DNA of 64,000 bases from Kribbella kalugense (GTDB taxonomy: Bacteria > Actinomycetota > Actinomycetes > Propionibacteriales > Kribbellaceae). The position numbers and the translations under genes are program-made. Positions 20,395-28,392 of the stretch are shown here, piece by piece. The stretch covers positions 1,116,001 to 1,180,000 of the forward strand of contig NZ_SODF01000001.1 of the NCBI RefSeq assembly GCF_004365875.1, read 5' to 3'. The notes beneath the pieces were generated by a model. It searched no databases. It saw only the letters and a program-made list of their open reading frames with translations, and had not been told where the DNA came from. Each line of letters opens with the position of its first letter. Positions within the stretch are counted from its first letter, which is position 1.

Positions 20395-21249
20395 ATGCGT
20401 TTCGGGATTGCGATCCTGCCGGAGTACCGCTGGCGTGACGCCGCGCGGCGCTGGCGGCAGGCGGAGGAGCTCGGCTTCGACCATGCGTGGACCTACGACC
20501 ACCTGACCTGGAGCGGCCTCCAGGACTCACCGTGGTACGGGACGACGCCCACCCTGACGGCGGCGGCACTGGTCACGTCGACGATCAAGCTCGGCACGTT
20601 CGTGACGTCGCCGAACTTCCGGCATCCGTTGGCGTTGACCCGCGACATCCTCGCGATCGACGACATCTCCGACGGCCGCTTCCTCTGCGGGATCGGCGCC
20701 GGCGGCAGCCTGGACGCGACCATCCAGGGCGGGCCGGAGCTGACGCCACGGCAGCGGCAGGACCGGTACGAGGAGTTCGTGAAGCTCCTGGACACGCTGC
20801 TGACGACCGACGGCGTCGACTTCAAGGGCGAGTACTTCGAGACGCGCAACGGCCGCACGCTGCCCGGCTGCATCCAGCAACCGCGAGTCCCGTTCATCCT
20901 GGCCGGCAACGGCCCGCGGTCGTTGCGGTTCGCGGCCGAGCACGGCGACGGCTGGATGACCACCGGCGTCGACAAGACGAACCTCGACACCTGGTTCGCG
21001 TCCCTCGCCGACCTCAGCAAGCGCCTCGACGACCTGCTCGAGGGCCGCCACCTCGACCGCTACCTGTCCATGGACAATGCCCAGTACGCCCTCGCCGGCC
21101 CGGCCGCCTTCGAGGAGATCGCCGGCCGTGCAGCCGCCCTGGGCTTCACCGACCTCATCACCCACTGGCCACGCGCCGAGGGCGTGTACGCCGGCTCCGA
21201 GGACGTCCTGCAGCAGATCGCGACCGAGGTCATTCCTCGTCTGCGTTAG
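20395..21249 (+). CDS. LLM-class flavin/F420-dependent oxidoreductase
   Basis: The 284-residue protein is a luciferase-like monooxygenase-fold (TIM barrel) enzyme. It has the N-terminal RFGIAILPEYRW, EELGFDHAWTYDHL, and ISDGRFLCGIGAGG, followed by the family's PFILAGNGPRSLRFAAEHGDGW. Members use FMN or coenzyme F420 for hydride transfer; actinobacterial ones often use F420. The substrate cannot be predicted. The start is supported by a TAGGCT hexamer 7 nt upstream. The 3' end overlaps the convergent DUF6328 gene by 20 nt. Confidence 0.88.
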   Translation: MRFGIAILPEYRWRDAARRWRQAEELGFDHAWTYDHLTWSGLQDSPWYGTTPTLTAAALVTSTIKLGTFVTSPNFRHPLALTRDILAIDDISDGRFLCGIGAGGSLDATIQGGPELTPRQRQDRYEEFVKLLDTLLTTDGVDFKGEYFETRNGRTLPGCIQQPRVPFILAGNGPRSLRFAAEHGDGWMTTGVDKTNLDTWFASLADLSKRLDDLLEGRHLDRYLSMDNAQYALAGPAAFEEIAGRAAALGFTDLITHWPRAEGVYAGSEDVLQQIATEVIPRLR

Positions 21250-21736
21250 TACGGCGGACCCACGCGGGGACGACGTACCAGAGGACGGCGAACACGAGCA
21301 GCACGATGGCGACGACGCTGATCGCGACCGGGCGGGGGAGTATGACGTCCGCGGCGAGCAGGACGCCGCCGGCGATGGCGACGACCAGGAAGAGCATGCC
21401 GCCGATGGTCATCCGGTTGGCGATCGGGAGCATGCGGTCGCGGAGCTTGCGGCGGTAGACGAGCCGGTGGAACGACACCGGGGCCAGGAACAGTCCGACG
21501 GCCAGTGCGGACGCGATCAAGGTGACGGCGTACACGTCGTGGGTAAACCCGTCGGCGTCCTGGAAGCGGTTCTGGAATGCGATGCTGAGCAGGAAGGCGA
21601 ACAGGATCTGCGTACCGGTCTGGGCCAGCCGGAGTTCCTGCAGGAGTTCGTTCCACTGACGGTCCAGCCGTTCGCCGGCGTCCTCGTCCGGGCGGCCGTA
21701 CGGCGGGTTGTCGGTCACGGATCCATTGTTCGTCAT
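21230..21736 (-). CDS. DUF6328 family membrane protein
   Basis: The 168-residue protein has a cytoplasmic N-terminus with the family phrase WNELLQELRLAQTGTQILFAFLLSIAF. About four membrane helices follow, with a basic loop RLVYRRKLRDRM. The C-terminus is charged (RRTNADEE). The family is common in actinobacteria and has no known function. ATG 21736 is the likely start, but no clear ribosome-binding site is seen and an internal GTG is possible. It lies downstream of the cold-shock gene's terminator. Confidence 0.75.
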   Translation of the reverse strand: MTNNGSVTDNPPYGRPDEDAGERLDRQWNELLQELRLAQTGTQILFAFLLSIAFQNRFQDADGFTHDVYAVTLIASALAVGLFLAPVSFHRLVYRRKLRDRMLPIANRMTIGGMLFLVVAIAGGVLLAADVILPRPVAISVVAIVLLVFAVLWYVVPAWVRRTNADEE

Positions 21737-21765
21737 CGCGTCCGGGATTGGCGCAAGGACCAACG

Positions 21766-21803
21766 CGAAAGGGCCGCACACCTGGTGGTGTGCGGCCCTT
21801 TCG
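21766..21803 (-). terminator. Cold-shock gene terminator
   Basis: A perfect 17-bp stem (21766-21782 with 21787-21803) has a 4-nt loop, 24 nt after the cold-shock gene's stop. The long perfect stem begins and ends with CGAAA/TTTCG. It should end that transcript and insulate the DUF6328 gene. Confidence 0.92.
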
Positions 21804-21827
21804 GTGTCGTGCTGGAAGGGGTGAACC

Positions 21828-22037
21828 TCAGGTTCCGATCGCGCGGATGTTCTCCGCCTGCAGACCCTTCTGGCCCTGGGTGATCTCGAACTCCACCCGC
21901 TGGTTCTCGTCCAGCGAACGGAAGCCCGACATCTGGATGGCCGAGTAGTGCGCGAACACGTCCGCACCACCGTCATCCGGCGTGATGAAGCCGAAGCCCT
22001 TGTCAGCGTTGAACCACTTGACAGTACCGACAGCCAT
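21828..22037 (-). CDS. CspA-family cold-shock protein
   Basis: The 69-residue OB-fold single-strand nucleic-acid-binding protein acts as an RNA chaperone. RNP1 reads KGFGFI and RNP2 reads DVFAHY. The start is the ATG of AVGTVKWFN with GAGGAG about 9 nt upstream; in-frame sequence upstream does not belong to the family. A long gene-free region lies upstream, consistent with the long 5' leaders of cold-shock mRNAs. A very strong terminator follows. Confidence 0.97.
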   Translation of the reverse strand: MAVGTVKWFNADKGFGFITPDDGGADVFAHYSAIQMSGFRSLDENQRVEFEITQGQKGLQAENIRAIGT

Positions 22038-22451
22038 TTGTCTATCTCCTCGATGGCTTGTAACAAACCGTGACCCACACCTCATGAATCACGTGTCGCG
22101 AAAGGCCCCAGACGACAGACCGGCCATGCAGCACAGCAAAAGTCAGGGAGTCCAAAACTGCAACGGCATAACTGTAGCCGTTCTGCGGCCTGATGGTAGA
22201 GGTGACCACAAACACGTGTCGCTGATTGTCGCGGCCCGTTACTCTCCGTGCCCGCCGGATTCTGGGCCGTCCGGAGCCGTTCCGGAGCCCGAAATCCTGC
22301 GCCGACCTGCTCGTTCGCGCCCCGCCGATGGGTCCGGGACGATGGCAACGTAGGACAAGCCCCGGTACGCCGGGTGATGGCGCAAGATTCTGATCAAAGC
22401 TCTCGGCGTGTCGCGCGGGTGTGAGCAAGCACTGGAACCAATGGAGGCAGC
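22038..22451. other. 414-bp gene-free region (cold-shock leader and divergent promoters)
   Basis: No convincing ORF is present. The region is locally less G+C-rich around 22060-22220. The 10-bp word CACGTGTCGC occurs twice in direct orientation (22090-22099 and 22213-22222), each with a CACGTG palindrome. A small hairpin AACGGC/GCCGTT sits at 22162-22182. On the minus strand this is the expected 5' leader of the cold-shock mRNA; on the plus strand it precedes the emfourin-like gene. No promoter can be assigned with confidence. Confidence 0.5.
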
Positions 22452-22757
22452 GTGATCGTCAAGGTGACCCGCAGCGGGGGATTCGCCGGCCTGACCCGGC
22501 AGGGCGAGCTGGACACCAGCGCCCAGGCCGATGCCGATCAGCTCGAGGCCGCGGTGCATGCGTTGGGCAACAAGGACCTCGGGTCCGGCCGGCCGCAGCC
22601 GGACCGGTACGTCTACCGGCTGGAGGTGCGCGACGCCCCGGACAAGGACGTCGCGCACCAGCACACCGTGGCCGAGCAGGACGTGGACGAGACCACGGCC
22701 TGGCTGCTCGACCGGGTCCTCAGTTCCTGGCGCCAGTCGATCTCCGGCGCCCGGTAG
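22452..22757 (+). CDS. Emfourin-like protealysin inhibitor
   Basis: The 101-residue protein begins VKVTRSGGFAGLTRQGELDTS. This matches my recollection of emfourin, a proteinaceous inhibitor of M4 protealysin-like metalloproteases usually encoded next to its protease. The start GTG follows GGAGG. No M4 protease gene is adjacent or elsewhere in the window. The last 145 nt overlap the antisense hexosaminidase gene, and the C-terminus (SSWRQSISGAR) extends past the usual end, as if a boundary had been lost. Confidence 0.75.
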   Translation: MIVKVTRSGGFAGLTRQGELDTSAQADADQLEAAVHALGNKDLGSGRPQPDRYVYRLEVRDAPDKDVAHQHTVAEQDVDETTAWLLDRVLSSWRQSISGAR

Positions 22758-24181
22758 AAGTTGACCCCGAGCACCTCCCAGCGCGGCCCCTGCTCGGCCA
22801 GCCGCTCGCGGTACGCCGACCAGTCGAGCGCGGACTCCGCCGACCAGCCAAGCTCAGCGATCCCGGGCAACCGCGGGAACACCAGGTACTCGATCTTGCT
22901 CACGTCGTCGACCGTCTCGGTCCACAGCGGCGCCTCGACGCCGTCGATCGCGCTCGCCGGTACGTCGGGGACCAGCGTGGCCGGATTCCAGTTGTACGAC
23001 TGCTCCACGCTGATCAGGCCGGCCCAGTCGAGGCCCAGCTCGGTGTTGGCGTCGTACTTCATGTCCAGGTACGCACGGTTGGCGGGGGAGAGCACCAGCG
23101 TCGCGCCCTGCTCCACCGCCTTCTGCGCCAGCACCTGAGCCTTCGGGTCCTCGGTGCCCCAGTACTGCACCACAGTGCCGGCAGGCAGCGGTCCGTCGGC
23201 GATCTCGTGCCACCCCATCACCCGCTTGCCGTGCTTCACGACCAGCTCGGCCGCCTTGGGCACGAAGGCGAGGTACTCCGAGTGCGGTGTCGAGTGGGCC
23301 TCGTCTCCACCGAGGTGCAGGAGCTCACCGGGCGTCTGCTCGGCCACCTCCCGGAACACGTCGTCGAGGAACTCGTACGTGACGTCCTTGTCGATGGCGA
23401 ACGAGCTGAAACCAACCTCGGTCTCCGTGTAGAGGTCCGGCGCCTGGTCGCCCTTGTTCAGCTCGGGGTACGACGCCAGCGCGGCGTTGGTGTGGCCCGG
23501 TGTGTCGATCTCCGGGACCACGGTGATGTACCGATCGGCGGCGTACTGCACCAACTCGGCGTACTCCGCCTTGCTGTACGAACCACCGTCCGCACCACCG
23601 ACCTGCTTGCTGCCGCCGTACACCGTGAGGTTGGGCCAGGAGTCCACCTGGATCCGCCAGCCCTGGTCGTCGGACAGGTGCAGGTGCAGGCGGTTGACCT
23701 TGTACAGCGAGATCAGGTCGATGACGCGCTTGACCTGGTCGACGGTGAAGAAGTGCCGGGAGACGTCGAGCATCATGCCGCGGTAGCCGTACCGCGGGGA
23801 GTCGGAGATCGTCGTACCCGCGATCTCCCACGGGCCGTCCTGCGCGCTGTCGGCGTCGGCCTTGGCGGGCAGGAGCTGGCGGAGCGTGGTGACACCGCGG
23901 AACAGTCCCTCGGCGGTGTACGCCGTGATGCTGACGCCGGATGCGTCCGCGCGGAGTTCGTAGCCTTCGGCACCTAATGAGTCGGGGCCGCTCGTCGACA
24001 GCGTGATCGTGCCGGCGCCTTCCTGGACCGGCAATGCGAAACCGGTCGAGGTCCGGAGCTGGGCCGCGAACCGGTCGGCGATCGGCTGGGCAGAAGGATC
24101 GTCGAGTCCGATGGTGGCGTCGGACGGCAACGTGAAGGTCTCGTCAGGGAGCGCCTGCTGCGCGGTGGGCTGCGGGATCAT
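22613..24181 (-). CDS. GH20 beta-N-acetylhexosaminidase
   Basis: The 522-residue enzyme removes terminal GlcNAc or GalNAc residues, for example from chitooligosaccharides or peptidoglycan fragments. A GH20b domain covers about 1-120 and the TIM barrel starts at RYGYRGMMLDVSRHFF. The catalytic pair D293-E294 lies in HLGGDEAHSTP. There is no signal peptide, so it is probably cytoplasmic. I chose ATG 24181; a TTG at 24217 is possible. Family members usually end near NFYRAPEIDW; here about 40 extra low-quality residues run antisense into the emfourin gene. The 5' end overlaps the MFS gene by 38 nt. Confidence 0.92.
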   Translation of the reverse strand: MIPQPTAQQALPDETFTLPSDATIGLDDPSAQPIADRFAAQLRTSTGFALPVQEGAGTITLSTSGPDSLGAEGYELRADASGVSITAYTAEGLFRGVTTLRQLLPAKADADSAQDGPWEIAGTTISDSPRYGYRGMMLDVSRHFFTVDQVKRVIDLISLYKVNRLHLHLSDDQGWRIQVDSWPNLTVYGGSKQVGGADGGSYSKAEYAELVQYAADRYITVVPEIDTPGHTNAALASYPELNKGDQAPDLYTETEVGFSSFAIDKDVTYEFLDDVFREVAEQTPGELLHLGGDEAHSTPHSEYLAFVPKAAELVVKHGKRVMGWHEIADGPLPAGTVVQYWGTEDPKAQVLAQKAVEQGATLVLSPANRAYLDMKYDANTELGLDWAGLISVEQSYNWNPATLVPDVPASAIDGVEAPLWTETVDDVSKIEYLVFPRLPGIAELGWSAESALDWSAYRERLAEQGPRWEVLGVNFYRAPEIDWRQELRTRSSSQAVVSSTSCSATVCWCATSLSGASRTSSR

Positions 24182-25391
24182 GATCGGAAGTGTTGGCGGG
24201 CTCCAACAATTCGTCAAGAGCTTTCAAAACTTCGCGGCGCCGCCGGGTCAGCAAAGGCTCGGACAGCATCACCAGAAACGCGGCCGCGGTCAGCAGACCG
24301 CCGACGAGGGCCACGCTGCGCACGGTGGTGGCATCGATCAGGGCGCCACCGACGAACGCGCCGGCGGCGATGCCGACGTTGAACGCCGAGCTGGTCCCGG
24401 CCGAGGCGATATCGGTGCTGCCTGGGGCGATCTGGAGCGTGCGGCTCTGCACGGCGACCGCTAGCCCGCTGAACGACAGCCCGATGACCGCGATCAGCAG
24501 GACGGTCGCCACCTTGAGAGTGCCGAACGCATACAGCCCGAACAGCCCGGCGGTGATCAGCCCGAGAGGCGCGACCACAGCTCCGAAGGGGAACCGGTCG
24601 AGCAGCCGGCCGACGATCAGCGTGCCGGCGAGTCCGCCCACGCCGCTGGCAAGCAGCATCGGACCGAGCGCGTCGGACGAGAATCCGGTGATGTCCAGCA
24701 GGAACGGCGTGACATAGGTGTTGTAGGTCAGGAAGCCGGTCACCCCGACCGCGCAAGCGATCAGCAGGACGACGTACCGGCGGAGGTCGGGGGAGCTGCC
24801 TCGACGTGCCGGGCTGTCCTGGATCTCGGTGTGCGGCAGCAGCGTCATGACGCCGATGCAGGCGGCGGCGCCGAGACCGGCGGCCACGACGAACGGCACT
24901 CGCCAGCCTGCCTGCTCACCGAGCCACGTGCCCAGTGGGATCCCGAGGATCGGCGCCAGTGCGGTGCCGATCGCGAGCCGGGCGACCACCCGGCCGCGGC
25001 GCTCCGGCGGGAACAGGCTGGTCGCGATCGGCGGCGCGATCGACCAGAACAAGGCCTGCGAGAGCGCGATCACCAGTCGCCCGGCGAACAACACCTCGTA
25101 CGACGGGGCGGCCGCGGAGAGCGCGGTCGCGACGGTGAGGACTCCGAGTGTGCCGCCGAGGACGAGGCGGCGGGGGAGGTGGTGGGTCAGCCGGGCCAGT
25201 GGAATGGACGCGAGCACGACGACGACGGCGTACCCGGTGACGAGGAGGCCGACCTGCGAGCGTGACCGGCCGAGGTCGTCGGCCATCACGGTCAGCAGAC
25301 CGATCGGCAGCACCTCGATGGTGACGAACGTGAAGGTCGAGACGCCGAGGAACACCAGCGCTGCGGTGGCCCGGCGGGTGGAGAGCTGCAT
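24144..25391 (-). CDS. MFS transporter (DHA1/AraJ-like)
   Basis: The 415-residue protein has about 12 membrane helices, with the family start LGVSTFTFVTIEVLPIGLLTVMADDLGRSRSQVG and a motif A-like loop LARLTHHLPRR. It resembles proton-driven drug or sugar efflux transporters of the AraJ/DHA1 type. The C-terminal 35 residues are hydrophilic. It is divergent from a CGNR-type regulator across 51 bp, so that protein probably controls it. Its end overlaps the hexosaminidase start, suggesting an operon. Confidence 0.88.
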   Translation of the reverse strand: MQLSTRRATAALVFLGVSTFTFVTIEVLPIGLLTVMADDLGRSRSQVGLLVTGYAVVVVLASIPLARLTHHLPRRLVLGGTLGVLTVATALSAAAPSYEVLFAGRLVIALSQALFWSIAPPIATSLFPPERRGRVVARLAIGTALAPILGIPLGTWLGEQAGWRVPFVVAAGLGAAACIGVMTLLPHTEIQDSPARRGSSPDLRRYVVLLIACAVGVTGFLTYNTYVTPFLLDITGFSSDALGPMLLASGVGGLAGTLIVGRLLDRFPFGAVVAPLGLITAGLFGLYAFGTLKVATVLLIAVIGLSFSGLAVAVQSRTLQIAPGSTDIASAGTSSAFNVGIAAGAFVGGALIDATTVRSVALVGGLLTAAAFLVMLSEPLLTRRRREVLKALDELLEPANTSDHDPAAHRAAGAP

Positions 25392-25429
25392 GCGTCACCT
25401 TGTGATCCCGGTAAACATTCTGATGGTGG

Positions 25430-25435
25430 TAGCGT
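25430..25435 (+). promoter_or_regulatory. -10 hexamer, leaderless promoter
   Basis: TAGCGT lies 7 nt before the ATG of the CGNR regulator gene, with no ribosome-binding site between. Confidence 0.45.
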
Positions 25436-25442
25436 CTCATCT

Positions 25443-26117
25443 ATGGCCGACAGTTCTCATGCGGAATTTCGCATCGTGGGCGGACACCCAGCTGTCGACC
25501 TGGTGAACACTGTGAGTCCCCGCGTGCGGGGTGGCTCGGTCGAGCACGATTACCTGACCTCGCCGGCCGACCTGCTGGCCTGGAGCCGCCGGATCGAGCT
25601 GATCGATCTCCGCGACTACAGCGCGATCGAGGGCACCTGGCGGTCCTCGCCGGAGCTGGCCGTGAAGGCGCTCGGAGCGACGCTGGAGATCCGCGAGGCG
25701 ACGTACGACGTACTGGCGCCGCACGCGGCAGCGGCCGTGGTCGCGAAGGACGGAGTCAAGCGCAGCCAGGGATCCGCCTTCGAGCGCTTGATGTTGCGCT
25801 GGTCGGCGGCGGCCGCGCGGTCGATGCTGATTCCGACCGCGAACCGGGAGCGCGGGGTGGCCGACCTGGTGGTCGGGACCTCGCCGGCGCAGCTGATTCC
25901 GGATCGGCTGGTGGTGGCCGCGGTCGAGCTGGTGCGGACGGTCGAGTTGCGGCAGTTGCGGGCCTGTCCGGTCGACGACGGCGGCTGTGGCTGGCTGTTC
26001 CTGGACCGCAGCCGGAACGGCTCTCGGCGCTGGTGCGCGATGGAGGACTGCGGGACGCAGGCGAAGATCCGCAAGCTCGGCGAGCGGCGACGCGCTACCG
26101 CTGTACACCCCGTTTAG
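25443..26117 (+). CDS. CGNR zinc-finger (ABATE domain) regulator
   Basis: The 224-residue protein has an N-terminal ABATE domain (FRIVGGHPAVDLVNTV) and a C-terminal CGNR-type zinc finger with C175, C182, C198 and C203. The signature residues are CGTQ instead of CGNR. Such proteins are predicted one-component transcription regulators in actinobacteria. It is divergent from the MFS transporter across only 51 bp and probably controls it. The last 12 residues are basic. Confidence 0.88.
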   Translation: MADSSHAEFRIVGGHPAVDLVNTVSPRVRGGSVEHDYLTSPADLLAWSRRIELIDLRDYSAIEGTWRSSPELAVKALGATLEIREATYDVLAPHAAAAVVAKDGVKRSQGSAFERLMLRWSAAAARSMLIPTANRERGVADLVVGTSPAQLIPDRLVVAAVELVRTVELRQLRACPVDDGGCGWLFLDRSRNGSRRWCAMEDCGTQAKIRKLGERRRATAVHPV

Positions 26118-26297
26118 TGGTAGCGCGAACGAACCTTCACTGTCAGCGATCGGCTCACAGGTCGAGAACGCGTGTCGAAAGGTGCGAACTGTCCCCCGAA
26201 CCTGTCATCGTAGGCGGCCGGGCCTTCTGACCAGACGGGCCTGGCCGGTCCTGCCCCGAACCGGGAGCAGGCTGACGAAACAGAATGTGGAGGACAG
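26118..26297. other. Intergenic region
   Basis: This 180-bp spacer between two plus-strand genes has no ORF or strong hairpin. GGAGG near its right end serves the VOC gene. I see no clear terminator for the upstream regulator gene. Confidence 0.4.
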
Positions 26298-26714
26298 ATG
26301 ACGCAGGTGGCAGAGCAGCCGGGCAGTACTGCCGGGCGGCTCGGCTCGGTGGTGCTGGATTGCCCGGACCCACTCGAGCTCGCCCAGTTCTACTCGGCGC
26401 TGCTGGGGCTGGACATCGACGAGAACGGTGACGACGACTGGCGGAGCCTGACCGGCCCCGGCTCGTCGCTCGGCCGCTCGACGCTGGCCTTCCGGCGCTC
26501 GGAGCAGTACGTGCCGGCCACGTGGCCCGGCACCGAAGCGCAGGATCTCCATCTCGACCTGATCGTCGAGGACCTCTCCAGCGGTCACGCCACCGTGGTT
26601 GCCCTCGGTGCCGAGCCGCTCGACCCACTGGACCCGCCGCCCGCCGAGAACGCCCGCGGCTGGCGGATCTACGCAGACCCGGCCGGCCACCCGTTCCGGA
26701 TCTGCCTCGAGTAA
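26298..26714 (+). CDS. VOC family (glyoxalase-like) protein
   Basis: The 138-residue protein contains two beta-alpha-beta-beta-beta VOC modules: GSVVLDCPDPLELAQFYSALLGL at the start, and HLDLIVEDLSSGHATVVALGAE then GWRIYADPAGHPFRICL at the end. It belongs to the glyoxalase/bleomycin-resistance fold group; enzyme or binding role cannot be assigned. GGAGG lies about 7 nt before the ATG. A bidirectional terminator separates it from the convergent dioxygenase gene. Confidence 0.88.
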   Translation: MTQVAEQPGSTAGRLGSVVLDCPDPLELAQFYSALLGLDIDENGDDDWRSLTGPGSSLGRSTLAFRRSEQYVPATWPGTEAQDLHLDLIVEDLSSGHATVVALGAEPLDPLDPPPAENARGWRIYADPAGHPFRICLE

Positions 26715-26719
26715 CCCGT

Positions 26720-26751
26720 CGAAGGCCCGCCCCAGCCGGGGCGGGCCTTCG
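26720..26751. terminator. Bidirectional terminator
   Basis: CGAAGGCCCGCCCC (26720-26733) and GGGGCGGGCCTTCG (26738-26751) form a perfect 14-bp stem with an AGCC loop between two convergent genes. Confidence 0.92.
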
Positions 26752-26756
26752 CATGT

Positions 26757-27503
26757 TCAGGCCCAGGCGCTGCTGCCGGTGAACGGGAAGTGCTGCCCCT
26801 CGTCGTACGTCGGCCGCGGCTGGTAGCTGTTCACGCCCGGCTCGCCGCGCAGGTGGAAGGCGCTCGGGTACGGCGTCTCCGGATCGGTGATCCTGGTGGA
26901 CGTCGGGATGTAGCGGATCGTCAGTCCGCAGCGCCGGTTCGGGGACGTGTTCGCGTTGCTGCCGTGGACGATGTTCGGGTGATGGACCTCGACATCGCCC
27001 GGTGCGAGCACCATGTCCACCGCGTGCGCCTCGTCCACCTCCACTGCGATCTCCTGACCGAGGACGTTCTCGATCTCGGTGTTGTCGCGCATCCCGGCCA
27101 CCCCGGACCGATGGCTTCCCGGGACGACCCGGACGCACCCGTTCTCCGGCGTCGAGTGGTCGACCGCCAGCCAGAGCGTCACCACCTCCATCGGATCCAG
27201 CGGCCAGAACGCGGCGTCCTGATGCCAGAGCACCGCCTGCCCGGAGTACGGCGGCTTGGAGATGTAGTGGGAGGCGAACAGCGCGATGTCCGGTCCGACG
27301 AACTGCTGCGCGATGTCGACCAACCGGTCGTCGCTCACCAGTCGCAACCAGAACGGGTCGTCGCGCAGGTACACATGCCCGAGTTGCTCGGGCCGTACGT
27401 CGGGATGCCGGGCCTGCAGCCACTCGACATGATCGTTCACTTCCTTGATCAGGTCCTGGTCGATGACGTCGCGGAAGATGACGTAGCCGTCTGTTTCGAA
27501 CAT
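26757..27503 (-). CDS. Phytanoyl-CoA dioxygenase family protein
   Basis: The 248-residue protein is an Fe(II)/2-oxoglutarate-dependent oxygenase of the PhyH family. The iron ligands are H94 and D96 (WHQDAAFW) and H180 (IVHGSNAN), with R191 placed to bind 2-oxoglutarate. It probably hydroxylates a small molecule; the substrate is unknown. It is divergent from an AraC-type regulator with a 70-bp promoter region, so that regulator likely responds to the substrate. A terminator follows. Confidence 0.9.
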   Translation of the reverse strand: MFETDGYVIFRDVIDQDLIKEVNDHVEWLQARHPDVRPEQLGHVYLRDDPFWLRLVSDDRLVDIAQQFVGPDIALFASHYISKPPYSGQAVLWHQDAAFWPLDPMEVVTLWLAVDHSTPENGCVRVVPGSHRSGVAGMRDNTEIENVLGQEIAVEVDEAHAVDMVLAPGDVEVHHPNIVHGSNANTSPNRRCGLTIRYIPTSTRITDPETPYPSAFHLRGEPGVNSYQPRPTYDEGQHFPFTGSSAWA

Positions 27504-27561
27504 GTCTTCAGAGTGCGGTCGCGACGCGTCGGCGTACTAGCAGCGGTCTGACCAGAATTTG

Positions 27562-27567
27562 TACTGT
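27562..27567 (+). promoter_or_regulatory. -10 hexamer, leaderless promoter
   Basis: TACTGT lies 6 nt before GTG 27574 and decides that start over an in-frame TTG at 27559, which overlaps the hexamer region. Confidence 0.45.
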
Positions 27568-27573
27568 GTTGAC

Positions 27574-28392
27574 GTGGATCAGATCCTGCGGTTCGAGACG
27601 CACGCGTTCGGACGGCCGTATCACGCGGCCCGGGTGCGGATCCCGGCTCGGGCTCGGGACACGGAATTGCACACGCATGCGGACTTCCACGAGTTCATGG
27701 GAGTCGTGTCGGGAAGCGGCGAACATCTGCTGACGACGGGCGTCTCGTCGCTTCAAGCCGGCGACGTCGTACTGGTCCGGCCGAGCGACCGGCACGCGGT
27801 CCGCGGCTCGGCGCCCGACGGCCTCGAGTTCGTCAACATCGCCTTCCCGAGCTCGATCTGGCAAGGGTTCCTCGACCTGACCCGGACCGCGACCTGGTCG
27901 TCCCGCGGTCCGATCAGCTTCCACCAACCGGCCGCAGTACCCGTCTTCGAGCACGCCCTCGATCGATTCCAGGACAGCCCGACAACTTACGACCTGCTGC
28001 GCTTCTGGATCGACCTGCTCGACCTGCTCAAACCCGGTGACGCTGGAGGTCCCGGCGTACCGGATTGGCTCGCGAAGGCCTGTACGGCGATGCGCGCAGA
28101 GGACAACCTCCGCGGCGGAGTACCTCGTCTGCTCGAGCTGGCCGGCGTCAGCGCCGCCCACCTGTCCCGCTCGATGCGCGCGGCGTACGACGTCACGCCC
28201 ACCGCCTTCGTCACCGACCTCCGGCTCGAACACGCCGCATCATTGCTAGCGGCAACCAACACCCCGATCGCCACCATCGCCGACCGCTGCGGGTTCACCA
28301 GTCAGTCCTACTTCACCCGCACTTTCACCGCCGCCCACGAGCTCCCGCCCCGCGACTTCCGCCGTCGCTCCCAACGCGCGTTCGTGCCCTAG
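27574..28392 (+). CDS. AraC-family transcriptional regulator
   Basis: The 272-residue protein has an N-terminal cupin sensor (LHTHADFHEFMGVVSGSGEH, LQAGDVVLVRPSDRHAVRG) and a C-terminal AraC DNA-binding domain with two helix-turn-helix units (LLELAGVSAAHLSRSMRAAYD and IATIADRCGFTSQSYFTRTF). It probably controls the divergent dioxygenase gene. The stop codon interlocks with the convergent DinB-ankyrin gene: both TAG codons share CTAG at 28389-28392. Confidence 0.9.
   Translation: MDQILRFETHAFGRPYHAARVRIPARARDTELHTHADFHEFMGVVSGSGEHLLTTGVSSLQAGDVVLVRPSDRHAVRGSAPDGLEFVNIAFPSSIWQGFLDLTRTATWSSRGPISFHQPAAVPVFEHALDRFQDSPTTYDLLRFWIDLLDLLKPGDAGGPGVPDWLAKACTAMRAEDNLRGGVPRLLELAGVSAAHLSRSMRAAYDVTPTAFVTDLRLEHAASLLAATNTPIATIADRCGFTSQSYFTRTFTAAHELPPRDFRRRSQRAFVP

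Noticed and set aside
22042..22428. Small frames in the cold-shock upstream region
   Set aside because: No ribosome-binding sites and no protein-like composition; better explained as leader and promoters.
22437..22454. Tiny ATGGAGGCAGCGTGA frame overlapping the emfourin start
   Set aside because: The GGAGG in it is the gene's ribosome-binding site; four codons are most likely chance.
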